From: Mauremys mutica
Lineage: Eukaryota; Chordata; Testudines; Geoemydidae
Assembly: GCF_020497125.1 (NCBI RefSeq)
Contig: NC_059077.1
Location: 28,905,340 to 28,969,339, forward strand
DNA length: 64,000 bases
Direction of reading: 5' to 3'
In this document: piece after piece, positions 45,236 through 55,924 of the stretch
Numbering within the stretch: the first letter of the stretch is position 1
Layout: every line of letters starts with the position of its first letter
Program-made: the position numbers and the translations under genes
Notes under the pieces: model-generated
Seen by the model: the letters and a program-made list of their open reading frames with translations, nothing else
Told to the model about the DNA's origin: nothing
The model's database searches: none

Positions 45236-45935
45236 GTGGTCACCCGCAGCCAGGCCAAACAAGCTTCCACTCCCATCCCTGTTCCTGAGCCGTCCACCAG
45301 GACCCCGTCTGTGTTACCAGAGACCCAGACAGAGGTGGTGGAACCGGATCCCATACCAACAACTACAGCAGCCATAGTACATCCAGTCCCAGAACCGGAA
45401 CTGGAAGGACAACCAGTGGCAGAACCATTGCCAGCACTGACACCAGCGCTTGCAAACCCGTCTCCAACCCCATCGCCAGAGGGCGCCAGCGGGCCTGAAC
45501 TGGCAGAAGCAGCAGACAACTCTACCCAAGAGGCTCAGCCAGAGCCTGAAATATCTCCTAGTGCACCAGCAGAGAGCAGTTCACAGTCAACGGAAACAAC
45601 CTCATCACCTGCATTGCTTCCGGAGGGACCAAGCCCAAGTCCACAGTCTAAGGAGGAACTGGTGTCTCCAACCTCAAGGGAACAGTTCCAGACTGAGCAG
45701 GAAGCCGATGACAGCCTTAAGAAAGCTTGGGCGGCGTCACGGAGCAACCCACCGCCTCTCAGCTCTTCTAATCGATCCCAGTTTGTTGTAGAACAAGGAC
45801 TTTTATATAAGGAGATTCTTTCTGGTGGACACCAGGAAGGCTGGCATCCTCAAAAACGGTTGGTAGTTCCAACTAAGTACCGGGAAAAGCTCTTAAGCCC
45901 AGTGGTCATTAAGAATGGCCCAGTGGTCATTCTGG
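45236..45935 (+). pseudogene. pol: Pro/Glu-rich spacer and start of integrase (pol, second frame)
   Basis: Frame +1 relative to gag opens with VTRSQAKQAS and runs through about 175 residues rich in Pro, Glu, Ser and Thr (VPEPSTRTPSVLPETQ), low complexity. It then enters an integrase N-terminal region with FVVEQGLLYKE and VPTKYREKLL. The frame ends at a TGA (45938-45940), just where the zinc-binding histidines of integrase should be. There a 14-bp phrase GCCCAGTGGTCATT is repeated (45897-45910, 45918-45931) with a 21-bp period, and the reading frame changes. This is part of pol; the change of frame is damage unless proved otherwise. Confidence 0.8.
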
Positions 45936-46665
45936 GGTGAACAGAACCAAGGACAGGTTGGGGAAGTCCTTCCACTGGGAGGGGATGGGCAAGGATGTTG
46001 CCAATTATGTCCGGTCTTGTGAGGTATGCCAAAAGGTAGGAAAGCCCCAAGACTTGGATCACTTGGTTGCCACCCCATACCACCACCAAACCAATGGCCT
46101 GGTGGAGAGGTTTAATGGAACTTTGGGGGCCCTGATACATAAATTTGTAAATGAACACTCCAATAATTGGGATCTAGTGTTGCAGCAGTTGCTGTTTGCC
46201 TACAGGGCTGTACCACATCCCAGTTTAGGGTTCTCACCATTCGAGCTGGTGTATGGCCACGAGGTTAAGGGGCCATTACAGTTGGTGAAGCAGCAATGGG
46301 AGGGGTTTACGCCTTCTCCAGGAACTAACATTCTGGACTTTGTAAGCAACCTACAAAGCACCCTCCGACACTCTTTGGCCCTTGCTAAAGAAAACCTAAG
46401 GGATGCTCAAGCAGAGCAAAAGGTCTGGTATGATAGACATACCAGAGAGCGTTCCTTCAAAGTAGGAGACCAGGTTATGGTCTTGAAAGCACAACAAGCC
46501 CATAAGATGGAAGCGTCATGGGAAGGACCATTCACGGTCCAGGAGCGCCTGGGAGCTGTTAACTACCTCATAGCATTTCCAAATTCCTCCTTAAAGCCTA
46601 AAGTGTACCATGTTAACTCTCTAAAGCCCTTTTATTCCAGAGAATTACAAGTTTGTCAGTTTACA
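45919..46665 (+). pseudogene. pol: Integrase with core deletion (pol, third frame)
   Basis: The frame reads GHSGVNRTKDRL, then FHWEGMGKDVANYVRSCEVC, keeping the downstream His and both Cys (46018-46029) of the HHCC finger. The first His is lost in the frame-broken region. After CQKVGKPQ the sequence jumps at about 46050 to ATPYHHQTNGLVERF. That stretch holds the last catalytic Glu (46105-46107), while the two catalytic Asp and most of the core are missing. The C-terminal GPF motif (WEGPFTV, about 46519-46539) and a YHVNSLKPFY chromatin-reader-like end remain. Integrase joins cDNA to host DNA; this one cannot. Confidence 0.88.
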
Positions 46666-47340
46666 GCCCAGGGAGGAGATGACGCTGAATGGCCTGAAGG
46701 TGTCTACTACGAAGGAAAAAGTAATGGTGGTGTGGAAGAGGTGACCCTCTCCACAACCCTGGAACGTCTACAGCGGCAACAGATCAAGGAGCTGTGCACT
46801 CGCTTCGGCCCTTTGTTCTCAACCACCCCAGGACAGACTGAACAAACATACCACACCATTGACACAGGTAATGCTCACCCAATTAGAACCCCACCCTACA
46901 GGTTGTCTCCTCATGCCCAAGTTGCTATTAAACAGGAGATCCAAAACATGCTAGAGATGGGTATAATCCGCCCCTCTAACAGTGCATGGGCATCTCCAGT
47001 GGTTCTAGTTCCCAAACCAGATGGGGAAATACGCTTTTGCATGGACTACCGTAAGCTCAATGCTGTAACTTACCCCGACAACTACCCAATGCCACGCACC
47101 GATGAGCTATTGGAGAAATTGGGACATGCCCAGTTCATCTCCACAATAGATTTAACCAAGGGGTACTGGCAAGTACCACTAGATGAACCCGCTAAAGAAA
47201 AGTCAGCTTTCATCACCCATGCAGGGGTGTATGAATTTAATGTGCTTCCGTTCGGACTGCGAAATGCACCCGCCACCTTCCAAAGGCTGGTAGATGGTCT
47301 ACTAGCAGGATTGGGAGAATGTGCAGTTGCCTACCTCGAT
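46666..47340 (+). pseudogene. pol: Reverse transcriptase, N-terminal and palm part
   Basis: Same frame as integrase. After a short linker come HPIRTPPYRLSPHA, then WASPVVLVPKPDGEIRFCMD and YRKLNAVTYPDNYPMPR, STIDLTKGYWQVPL (first catalytic Asp), and FGLRNAPATFQRLVDGLLAG. It ends AYLD at 47340, where a one-base loss shifts the frame inside the YxDD active-site box. RT copies the RNA into cDNA. Its place after integrase gives the Gmr1-like order. Confidence 0.92.
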
Positions 47341-48146
47341 ATGTGGCCATTTTTTCTGATTCCTGGCCCGAACACCTGGAAACGGTCTTTGAGCGTATCA
47401 GGCAGGCAGGACTAACTGTTAAGGCCAAAAAGTGTCAAATAGGCCAAAACAGAGTGACTCACCTAGGGCACCAGGTGGGTCAAGGAACAATAAACCCCCT
47501 ACAGGCCAAGGTGGAGGCTATCCAAAAGTGGCCTGTCCCAAGGTCAAAGAAACAGGTCCAATCCTTCTTAGGCTTGGCTGGATATTACGGGCGATTTGTA
47601 CCACACTACAGCCAAATCGCTGCCCCACTAACTGATCTAACCAGAAAAACACAGCCAAATGCAGTTAAGTGGACTGATGAGTGTCAGAAAGCCTTTACCC
47701 AGCTTAAGGCGATGCTCATGTCTGACCCTGTGTTAAGGGCCCCGGACTTTGACAAACCCTTCCTAGTAACCACCGATGCATCTGAGCGTGGGGTAGGAAC
47801 AGTTCTAATGCAGGAAGGACCGGATCACAACTTCCATCCTGTCGTGTTTCTCAGCAAGAAATTGTCTGAGAGGGAAAGCCACTGGTCCATCAGTGAAAAA
47901 GAATGTTACGCCATTGTGTATGCCCTGGAAAAGCTACGCCCATACGTTTGGGGACGGCGGTTCCAGCTACAAACCGACCATGCTGCCCTAAAGTGGCTTC
48001 ATACTGCCAAGGGAAACAACAAAAAACTTCTCCGATGGAGTTTAGCTCTCCAAGATTTTGATTTTGAAATTCAACACATTTCAGGAGCTTCCAACAAAGT
48101 AGCTGATGCACTCTCTCGTGAAAGTTTCCCACAATCAAATGGTTAA
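47341..48146 (+). pseudogene. pol: Reverse transcriptase C-terminal part and RNase H
   Basis: The frame after the YxDD break resumes VAIFSDSWPEHLETVF and runs through the RT thumb/connection (LGLAGYYGRFVPHYSQIAAP) into RNase H: TTDASERGVGTVL (Asp), SEKECYAIVYALEKL (Glu), LQTDHAALKWL (Asp) and ASNKVADALSRE (Asp), so all four catalytic acidic positions appear present. The stop TAA is at 48144-48146. An overlapping ATG at 47319 is out of frame for the first residues and is not the real start. Nothing like envelope follows. Confidence 0.92.
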
Positions 48147-48296
48147 AAAGTGTTCTTGAAAAGTGAAAAATCTCGTTGTTTACATACTTAGTAGTATATG
48201 TAATAGTGCATGTGTTTTATTAATCTGTTTATTTTAAAGTTCTAAAAGGAAATCACTGCCAGTGTGGTTCCCCCACTGTCTGCGATTTGGGGGGCG
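48147..48296 (+). other. Gypsy 3' noncoding region with short polypurine tract
   Basis: 150 bp of AT-rich DNA, then GATTTGGGGGGCG (about 48284-48296), a G-rich stretch just before the 3' LTR where plus-strand priming is expected. Confidence 0.55.
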
Positions 48297-49091
48297 TGTC
48301 ATAAACAGATAGTAAAGGGTTAACAAGCTCAGTAACCTGATGAACACCTGACCAGAGGACCAATCAAGGGACAAGATAATTTCAAATCTCTGTGGAGGGA
48401 AGCCTTTGTCTGTGTTCTTTGTTTGAATTCGTTCTCTCTTGGATTTAAGGGAGGCCAGACATATTCTTCAAGTTCTCCAAAGTTTCCTGAAGTATTTTCT
48501 TCTATTCAGTATAGTGAGTATTAGAAAGGCGAATTAGTCTTATAATTTAATTTCTGCATTTGCAATTGTGTGTTTGCTGGAGAAATATCTTTATTTCTGT
48601 TGCTGTTACCTTGATTATTCTGAGGAGGGAGGGGAAGTCTCTCCAGTTTTTATAAGTTAGACCCTGTAAATTTTTCCATCCTGGTATTACAGAGATAATG
48701 TTCTTTCTTTCTTTCTTTCTTTTAATAAAATCTTTTCTTTTTAGAACTTGATTGATTTCTTCCCTTGTTTGGATTTTCAGGGGAAGGGGAAAAGTGAATC
48801 CCTCTTTGTTTGATTCAAGAAATTTGAATCCAGGTATCTCTCCCAAGGACAAGGGGAGGGGGAAGGAGGTGGGGGGGGGAATGGATTATTTCCCTTTGTG
48901 TTAAGATCCAAGGAAGTTGGGATCTGTGTTCCGCAGGGAAAGTTTGGGGGAACAGGGAGTGTACTAGACACTGGAATTTCTAGTTGGTGGCAGCTTTTAC
49001 CAGATCTAAACTAGGATTTAGTTTAGAAGAGTCCATGCAGGTCCCCATCTTGTGAATGCTAAAGTTCAAAGTGGGGAATAAACCTATGACA
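48297..49091 (+). repeat. 3' LTR of gypsy element
   Basis: Same ends as the 5' LTR. It carries an extended CTTT run near 48708-48722 and a longer G run near 48871. It is followed directly by the second GAGGC. Confidence 0.95.
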
Positions 49092-49096
49092 GAGGC

Positions 49097-50552
49097 ATTT
49101 TAAATAACTTTGGCAGAAGTTATTTGGAAAACACATACACATGCTTTTTCTGACACAAGAGGAAGAAAAATAAAGCTTACTTATATACAGTAGCTGAGTG
49201 GTAGCATAATTAGATACTGGGCTTTGTTAGGTGAGCAGTGGAAACTAAACTACATAATTACAAATATTCACTGGAAAAATAGCCTCTGTGCTTCCACTCT
49301 CCGTCTCTTGTAAAATCAGAAGTTGAGATCCTCACCTTCACTCTTACTCCTTTATGGTAGGTAAAGGGTCCCTTCCTGGGTGCAGGCATCTTAGAAGTCA
49401 GCTTTAAGGCTGTCTTTGAAGGACCCCTTTACAAGTCCTGGCATGTGTGACATGCTAGAGGTTAGGCTGCATTATGCAGTGCTGAGGAGATTCTGGGCGG
49501 CACTGTGGCCCACAGGGCAACTAGGGAATCTGATACAATTCACACCTTTAGGGCTGTCTATGTCATGCCGTGGGCCTCTCCAGCTCCTGGAGAAACCCAG
49601 GATTGGTGGGGAGCTCAAAGGCAATTCAAAGTTACCTTAACTCCCTCTCCCCTGGGCTGTGAGTTGTTGTGTTAGAATCATATCCCACCTGCACAGCGTG
49701 TGTGCATATAACATCCATACATCTACTTCTGTGTGTGGATGATAACACCTAGTTTGTAAGGATTAAACAGTTCATTTAAGAATAAAGATGGCTATTTTAT
49801 CCTTTTAATTTCAACATCATGTGACTTCTGAATTAATTACTATGTTCCACCTGTTCAACACCTTGAAAGCAGTAGTATTCCGCAGGTATAATGGAGAGCA
49901 TAATTTGAAGATGGGAGGGGTGCCACAGGTGTAATTGAGGGAAGAGTGGGGTGCACAAGTGTGACTGAGGGCAGAATGTGGGCTGCAGGCTCTTTGTTAT
50001 AGGTGTTGTGATATAATACATAAGAAGGAAAGAACTCTGACACTCAGCCAAGAAGAGCCTTTCATGACCAGAGAAAACTTTGAAGCCCACTATAAACCTC
50101 ATAATGCAGATCTAGTCTACCTGGAGAATCACATACTGGGGGAATGAGCACTATACAAAACCCCCAGATAGGATATTTTCAGGGAAAAATTATATTAGAA
50201 AAATAACCCATAATGGGACAGATTGCAAACTGCTTATTAAATCAATGGGATGACCTGTGTGTGTAACAGTTCACCAGTTGGACTGTAGTGTTCACAATCT
50301 GATTTGATCTTACTAGTAAACTAAACACACTATAAATGAGAAAATAAACATGGAACCGTAGGTGACGCAGAGACCCCGTGGCCAAGGATCCACTGTTTTT
50401 TTGCAAACAGCTCTCACCTCAGACTTGACAAACGCACTGAACCAAGCACATATCTTATAGCATTTCTCCATAAAGACTAACATGTAAAGTAGCTACAGAA
50501 AGCTTGTAACTTGTCAGGACTTAGAATCATTGCAAGATATATATATAGGTAA
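49097..50552. other. Noncoding DNA, nothing recognised
   Basis: Minus frames at 49833-50102 overlap each other without domains. No named repeat. Confidence 0.45.
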
Positions 50553-51286
50553 GGCCCTACCAAATTCACGGTCCATTTTGGTTAATTTTGAGGTCAAAGG
50601 ATTATAAAAAGTGTAAATTTCATGATTAGTTATTTAAATCTAAAATTTTATGGTGGTGTAATTGTAGGGGTCCAAAAGAGAGTTTGGGGGGGCTTGCACG
50701 GTTATTGTGGGGTGGGGGGTTGCTGTACTGCTACCCTTACTCCTGTGCTGTTGCTGGTGGCAGTGCTGCCTTCAGAGCTGGAGAGTGGAAGCTGCAGGCC
50801 AGGAGCCCAGCTCTGAAGGCAGAGCTGCCGCCAGCAGCAGCGCAGAAGTAAGGGCGTGGTATGGTATTGCCATCCGTACTTCTGCACTGCTGCTTTCAGA
50901 GCTGGGCCCTCAGTCAGTAGCTGCCACTATCTGGCCACCCAGCTCTGAAGGTAGCAGCGCAGAAGTAAGGGTGGCATGGTATGGTATTGACACCCTTACT
51001 TCTGTGCTGCTGCTGGCAGGGTGCTGCCTTCAGAGCTGGGCGCCTGGCCAACAGCTGCCACTCTCTGGCCACCCAGGGTGGCAATAATGACCCCCTAAAA
51101 TAACCTGGTAACCCCCCCCCTGCAACTACCTTTTGGGTCAGGACCCCCAATTTGAGAGATGCTGGTCTCACCGGTGAAATCTGTATAGTATAGGGTAAAA
51201 GCACACACAAGACCAGATTTCACAGGGGGGAGACCAGATTTCATGGTCCATGACACGTTTTTCATGGCTATAAATTTGGTAGGGCC
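50553..51286. mobile_element. hAT-type non-autonomous element, 734 bp
   Basis: GGCCCTACCAAATT at the left and AATTTGGTAGGGCC at the right are exact inverted repeats. Flanks ATAGGTAA (50545-50552) and ATATGTAT (51287-51294) match at 6 of 8 positions, an eroded 8-bp duplication. The interior has a GC-rich core of repeated inverted modules (CAGAGCTGG / CCAGCTCTG, ACTTCTG.GCTGCTG / GCAGCGCAGAAGTAAGG, GGTATGGTATTG) flanked by AT-rich arms. No transposase is present. Frames running through the GC-rich core are incidental. Confidence 0.85.
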
Positions 51287-54200
51287 ATATGTATGGGTAA
51301 TATTTAAGGAATAATGTATTTATATTGAAAGTATGCTTTTTGGACTTGGAATAAAAGTTAGTCACCAGGAGGTAATGTGTCTGGATGATGACCCATTCAA
51401 GCAAAAGAAAGTTTCAACCCCTCCCTAGTCAGCCAGCAAGGTAATGCAAGTTTCTATTGTCTACCCTTGCTACAGTGAATGGAAAACCATCAGAGACAAT
51501 GACAAACAACTGAAACCACTTAAAGATAGAAAAGAAACACTACAGCAAGGCAGGGTTCGTCCTGCCTATGAATAGGAACAAAAGGCTGTTTTCAATATAA
51601 TGGTGTGTAGGGAAAGGCACTCTGGATCCAGTCACTGAGAAAAACATCTGGCAGACGGGGTGCTTTCATGAACATTTGGATCCTGGTTCTTGAGAAACCA
51701 GCCAGCTCTGCAATGGAGTGAACTTTTCGGGGAAATCTACTTTATTACATAGGAAGGGAACTATTGATAAGTGTAGAGCCAGGTTCACTTTTTATGATTT
51801 TGTTTTGTATTGTAATTTCTTGTTTCCACCACACTCTCTTGTTTCTACTTAAATCTTCATTCTTGTTTAGATAAACCTTCTTTTGTTTTATTATTAGTGC
51901 TCACAAGTGCTGCGTGGTTTCCAGGAGAAGTCATTTAAGGTAAAACAGGTAAATTGGTGTTCACTACACCTTTGGGTGCAGAAGACTTGGACTTTCTGCA
52001 AGTAGCCTGTGTTAGAGGCTGGGTCTCACAGGGGAATGATTCAAAGGGACTTACGGATTGGGGTGCACCTCTTGTTACCTGCAAGGAGAAGCGAAGGCTG
52101 TTATAATCTGGAGGAGAATGACTGAAAGGATGATGGTGTCAGGGAGCTGACCACAGGAAAGACTCTTTCTCGCTGGAGGTAGGAGATAACAATGAGTCTC
52201 ACAGCCCTGGGTCCCCTGAGAACCGCCATACCATACAGTACCATGTTTACAGTCACTTTGATGAGCAGAACTAGAGTTTAATCTTGGCATAAAACACTTT
52301 AGGATCCTCAGATGAAAGGAGCTGTAATGTAAGTTATTAGTGGTATGACTGTAGTACAGCAAAATAAGTTCTGGGATATTACTCATCGATAATAATAAAG
52401 ATCACCACTGGTGACTGGTTTCTGAAAATAGCCTGAAATACATTTCTAAAAACTGGATCCAGAAGTTTTGACTTCACCCTAAGTTCAGCATCACACTCTT
52501 CATGTTGTAGCTAGGACCCCCGACTAACCCTTGCTGACTATTTCTCATTCCATTGCTGACTCTCTTTAACACGTTCAGCCTCCCTCTGCCAGGTGTGATT
52601 GCTGCCTGCTCTCTGTTATAATTTGTGCCCAGAATTATTTTTTTCCCATTCTGCCTATTGCTAATAGCAGGCCCTGGGGGAAGGCAGCTGGGTATGAGAT
52701 GTATGGGGAAGAATTGATTGATTGGGGTCTGAGCCCCAGACGGGCTGAGCACCTGCTACTTCCATTGAATTTAATGGGAGTTGCTGGTGTTCAGCATCTC
52801 TCAAGATCAGGCCTTTGGTACTCAGCAATTTCACGTCATCTACCAGATCAATGATTTAGTTCCAGTCATTTCCCTCACAGCGCTGGTCAGTCAGTTACCA
52901 CAAAGGGAAAGAATGTGATAGAAAAGGAAAATGAGAGAGGATAAGGACACTGTAAAGAAAACAGCAAAACAGAGGGCAGGGTAAAAATGCAACAGGAATA
53001 AAGCAAAGCAAATTAAAAGAATTAGAACATTTGGGGCCTAATCAGAACCTATCCTCAATTGTTGTATGGCCACATGTGGAGTGGAGGGAACTGTTGCGTA
53101 AAGAATATGGAAATGTACAGTGGGAAGAAGTAGAGCTTTGGCTTAACTGTGAGGGAGCCTCAGGCCTTATTCAGTGTTGGATTCATATACCTCCCATATT
53201 GCTCGAAACTCAGACCCTGAAATTTACTACCTCAATCTGTATTTAATATTTAAGTTATCGAGAATGCAACAATGAATTCTTATTCTTAAACCAGACACAG
53301 AGCACTGGAGGAGCTCTGTTACCACTTAGTTCAATCATGGGCCCATTCACAGTCCACATAGAAATGAGATCAAGTCACTAAGTTTGGAACCAGATTCCAA
53401 CTCTTCTGCTCCGCAAGATTATGGAATGTTTGGATCCAGGGTTTTGGTTTAGAGTCTGTCTCCCCTTTGTGCCACTATTGTCCCCCAATTAGGGATGTTT
53501 ACACCTCAGGTTTTGGTTTGGGCCCCATGTATACATCCACATTCATTTTCCACAGCAGGGATGTCTTATGATGGTGATGTTACTGAAAATAAATGAAGGC
53601 TGTTACTCTATAGAGCAGCACAGAAGCCTGTGCCAACAAGATGAAGAACAGAGACTGCCAAATGACAGCTTCCACAAAGAGAAATCATACTACAACTCTA
53701 GGGGGAGGAAGGGTGTCTGAGAGGGGCTTCTTGCGCCGAACAAGCCTTGGTTCCTTTGTCTCCATTTTTCATTCATGACTTTGCCTTTCCTCACACAGCC
53801 CCTTATAGTTAATTTTCCTCTTTTTTCACCATCTTCCTTCAAATTCTTCTTTAAAACCCCATTTTAAGCTAATATTGCAAGGGGGTAGGGGACCACATAC
53901 CAGATAGAAGCCCAGCTTCAAGAAATATGCAACCATAGGACTGCTCATGCTCCATGTTTCAATATATGCTGTGATAAGAGTTGTTGCTGTAGTTGTGCTT
54001 AGGACAAACAAGTCCAACTGGCGCTGAACAGACCATTTTGCTTTGACTCAGAAGACGTACTAATTCAGTTCTCCTCCTCTGGAATATAGAGTGGGTCACT
54101 GACATATTACTGGAACAGTCCCTGAAATGTCAGAGAAGAACTAAAATGGAATTGTTGTTGAGACTGATGAAGCCAAGGTAATTAGATACAAATAATAATA

Positions 54201-54689
54201 GATTCCTACAAGACTCCTGCATGCTCTTGTTGAGTTGGATTTGTTCTGTTGAATGTAAGTTGCCAATTATTCTATTTTTTGTTAAACTTTAAAGTTCTTC
54301 CCCTTTCAGAGCAAAGAACTCTTTTATTGCATTTGCTGCTGCCCCCAAAACAAAACAATTCCAGTTGCTTACTACTGCTGTTGTTCCTGGCAGGAAAGCT
54401 ACTTTTAAAAGCCATACAAGTAGGTATAATAGAAATGTCTTTCTTCCTGAGGGTTGCTGTTCAGAACACCTTTGCCTTATTTAGCACTGGGGCACTGCCA
54501 AATGGGACCACCCAATTTTGGAAATATAAAGGACCGGTGCTAACTGGAAGAATGTTGAGTGTTGAAACGCCATGTGGAATAATCATGTCCAACTACTGAG
54601 GTCTATACCCATGGCAATGAACAGAGAATATCAGGTTTCAGAAAGAGATCCTGAGCCTGTCTATGCAGGAAAATGTCTCTAGTCAGGAA
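51287..54689. other. Noncoding DNA with few old-repeat phrases
   Basis: A TTGAATTTAATGGGAGTTGC phrase near 52765 belongs to the ancient dispersed family noted elsewhere. No gene supported in this stretch. Confidence 0.45.
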
Positions 54690-54780
54690 GGGCGGTTTAG
54701 CATGTGCTTAAGCTTAAACATGTGCTTCAGTCCCATTGATTTCAATGGGAAAGAGCTTTTCTGAGTTGGGGCCTGATCCA
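54690..54780. repeat. Copy of the AAGCATGTGCTTAA repeat
   Basis: TTTAGCATGTGCTTAAGC and TTGATTTCAATGGGAAAG match the family at 20275-20580. Confidence 0.5.
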
Positions 54781-54874
54781 AAAGATACCTTCTTTCTCTT
54801 GGGAATTCATGCAAGTCAAATGATCCTCTGTCAGCCTTCCCAACTGATGAGTTTAAAATTACTTCATCTTCCTT

Positions 54875-55147
54875 AGCCTTGTCTAGATGCAAAAGTTGTA
54901 CTGCTTTGACTACACCGGTATAAGAAAAGCAACACAAGCCCCCACATATGGATTCAGTTTTACTGTTCTAAGTGATTATCAGTATAGCTTATTGTCTTAC
55001 TAGAAAGCGAATACGATGTACTGGTATAAGGCATCTTTATACCAGTGTCATTGCATCCACACTAGGGGTTGTATCACTATAGCCAGTTTAGTTTTTTAAA
55101 AACCCACACCGCTAACAAATACAAAATCTTTGTGTGGACCAGCCCTT
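54875..55147. mobile_element. Degenerate terminal-inverted-repeat miniature element
   Basis: AGCCTTGTCTAGATGCAAAA at the left and the reverse complement of TTTGTGTGGACCAGCCCTT at the right are related imperfect inverted repeats. The interior repeats TACACCGGTATAAG and CTTTATACCAGTGTCAT, inverted to each other. No clear target duplication. Confidence 0.55.
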
Positions 55148-55765
55148 CATATCCACCTCCTTGGTTTCAGGCAGATGTTATGAGGTGGCTTAATTGGACT
55201 CTCAGTCTTTCACTCCTGCTGGGAGTTTAATGAAAAGCACTCTTCTCTGGTTTAACTTGCTGGGATGTTTTTTAAATAGGCTCCAGCCCTAGGATAATTA
55301 ATTACTCTCAAATTACTTAACAGCCAGGTTATCAGGATATAAAGCTACTGATGATTCTGTCTATTTAAGAGAAACTATTCATGCAGATATTTATCTCTTG
55401 ATCATTATGGTGGTATCTGTGTAAAACAAGAATTGCATGGCAAAATATCAGTGGGCCTATATACCAGAGTCACATTTTATATGTAAAAGTATTTGGAATT
55501 TTTTGGCATCATATTCATTATTAAGCAAAACTTCTGAAAGTAGAATGAAACTTAACCCTTTGCACAAGGCCAGCACTAGATCCCTGCACCACTGAAATCA
55601 CACTGAAGTTCTACATAAAGCAGTGCTTATGTGGGGCATAGGCTTTAGACTAGCACAAGGAGACATTTTGTTCTATTTTCAGAATTTTGCTTAAACAGAC
55701 TTTCCTGGGCTGCTTTGGTGTGTGTTTGCGGGGAGCGGGGAGGGTGGAAGGCGGGTATGAGTTTC
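55148..55765. other. AT-rich noncoding spacer
   Basis: Nothing recognised. Confidence 0.4.
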
Positions 55766-55823
55766 TCTGAGGTCAGACCAGATCGACTAATAGTTCCTAC
55801 TGGCCTTAAAATTCATGGATTTT
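55766..55823 (+). mobile_element. CR1 3'-terminal fragment
   Basis: CTGAGGTCAGACCAGATCGA, then GTTCCTACTGGCCTTAAAAT and TCATGG, reproduce the CR1 3' end. Only the last 60 bp remain. Confidence 0.65.
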
Positions 55824-55924
55824 AGATTTGTTGTTTTGATGCAATTATTTCATGGCCTGATTGATATTGCTGCTTATGGGGTCAAAGGGAATGTAGAAAT
55901 ACTATTAAACATTCCCTTTAGATA

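Larger units (their letters stand above)
42594..49091 (+). mobile_element. Gmr1-like Ty3/gypsy LTR retrotransposon, defective
   Basis: A 6.5-kb unit bounded by two direct LTRs (42594-43387 and 48297-49091) and a 5-bp duplication GAGGC (42589-42593 and 49092-49096). Reading left to right: leader, Gag with coiled coil, SCAN-like capsid segment and CCHC knuckle, protease, Pro/Glu-rich spacer, integrase zinc finger, integrase C-terminal part, reverse transcriptase, RNase H, 3' leader and LTR. Integrase precedes RT, the reverse of most Ty3/gypsy elements. That order is known for the Gmr1-like group of deuterostomes. No envelope gene. One nonsense codon, three frame breaks and an integrase-core deletion make it non-autonomous. 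Confidence 0.93.

Noticed and set aside
45100..45519. Minus-strand frame of 139 codons rich in Ser/Gly
   Set aside because: Shadow of the Pro/Glu-rich spacer of the gypsy pol on the opposite strand.
43929..48146. Possibility that the gypsy-derived Gag or Pol is a domesticated host gene
   Set aside because: Paired LTRs, target duplication, nonsense codon and several frame breaks show an ordinary dead insertion rather than a preserved gene.
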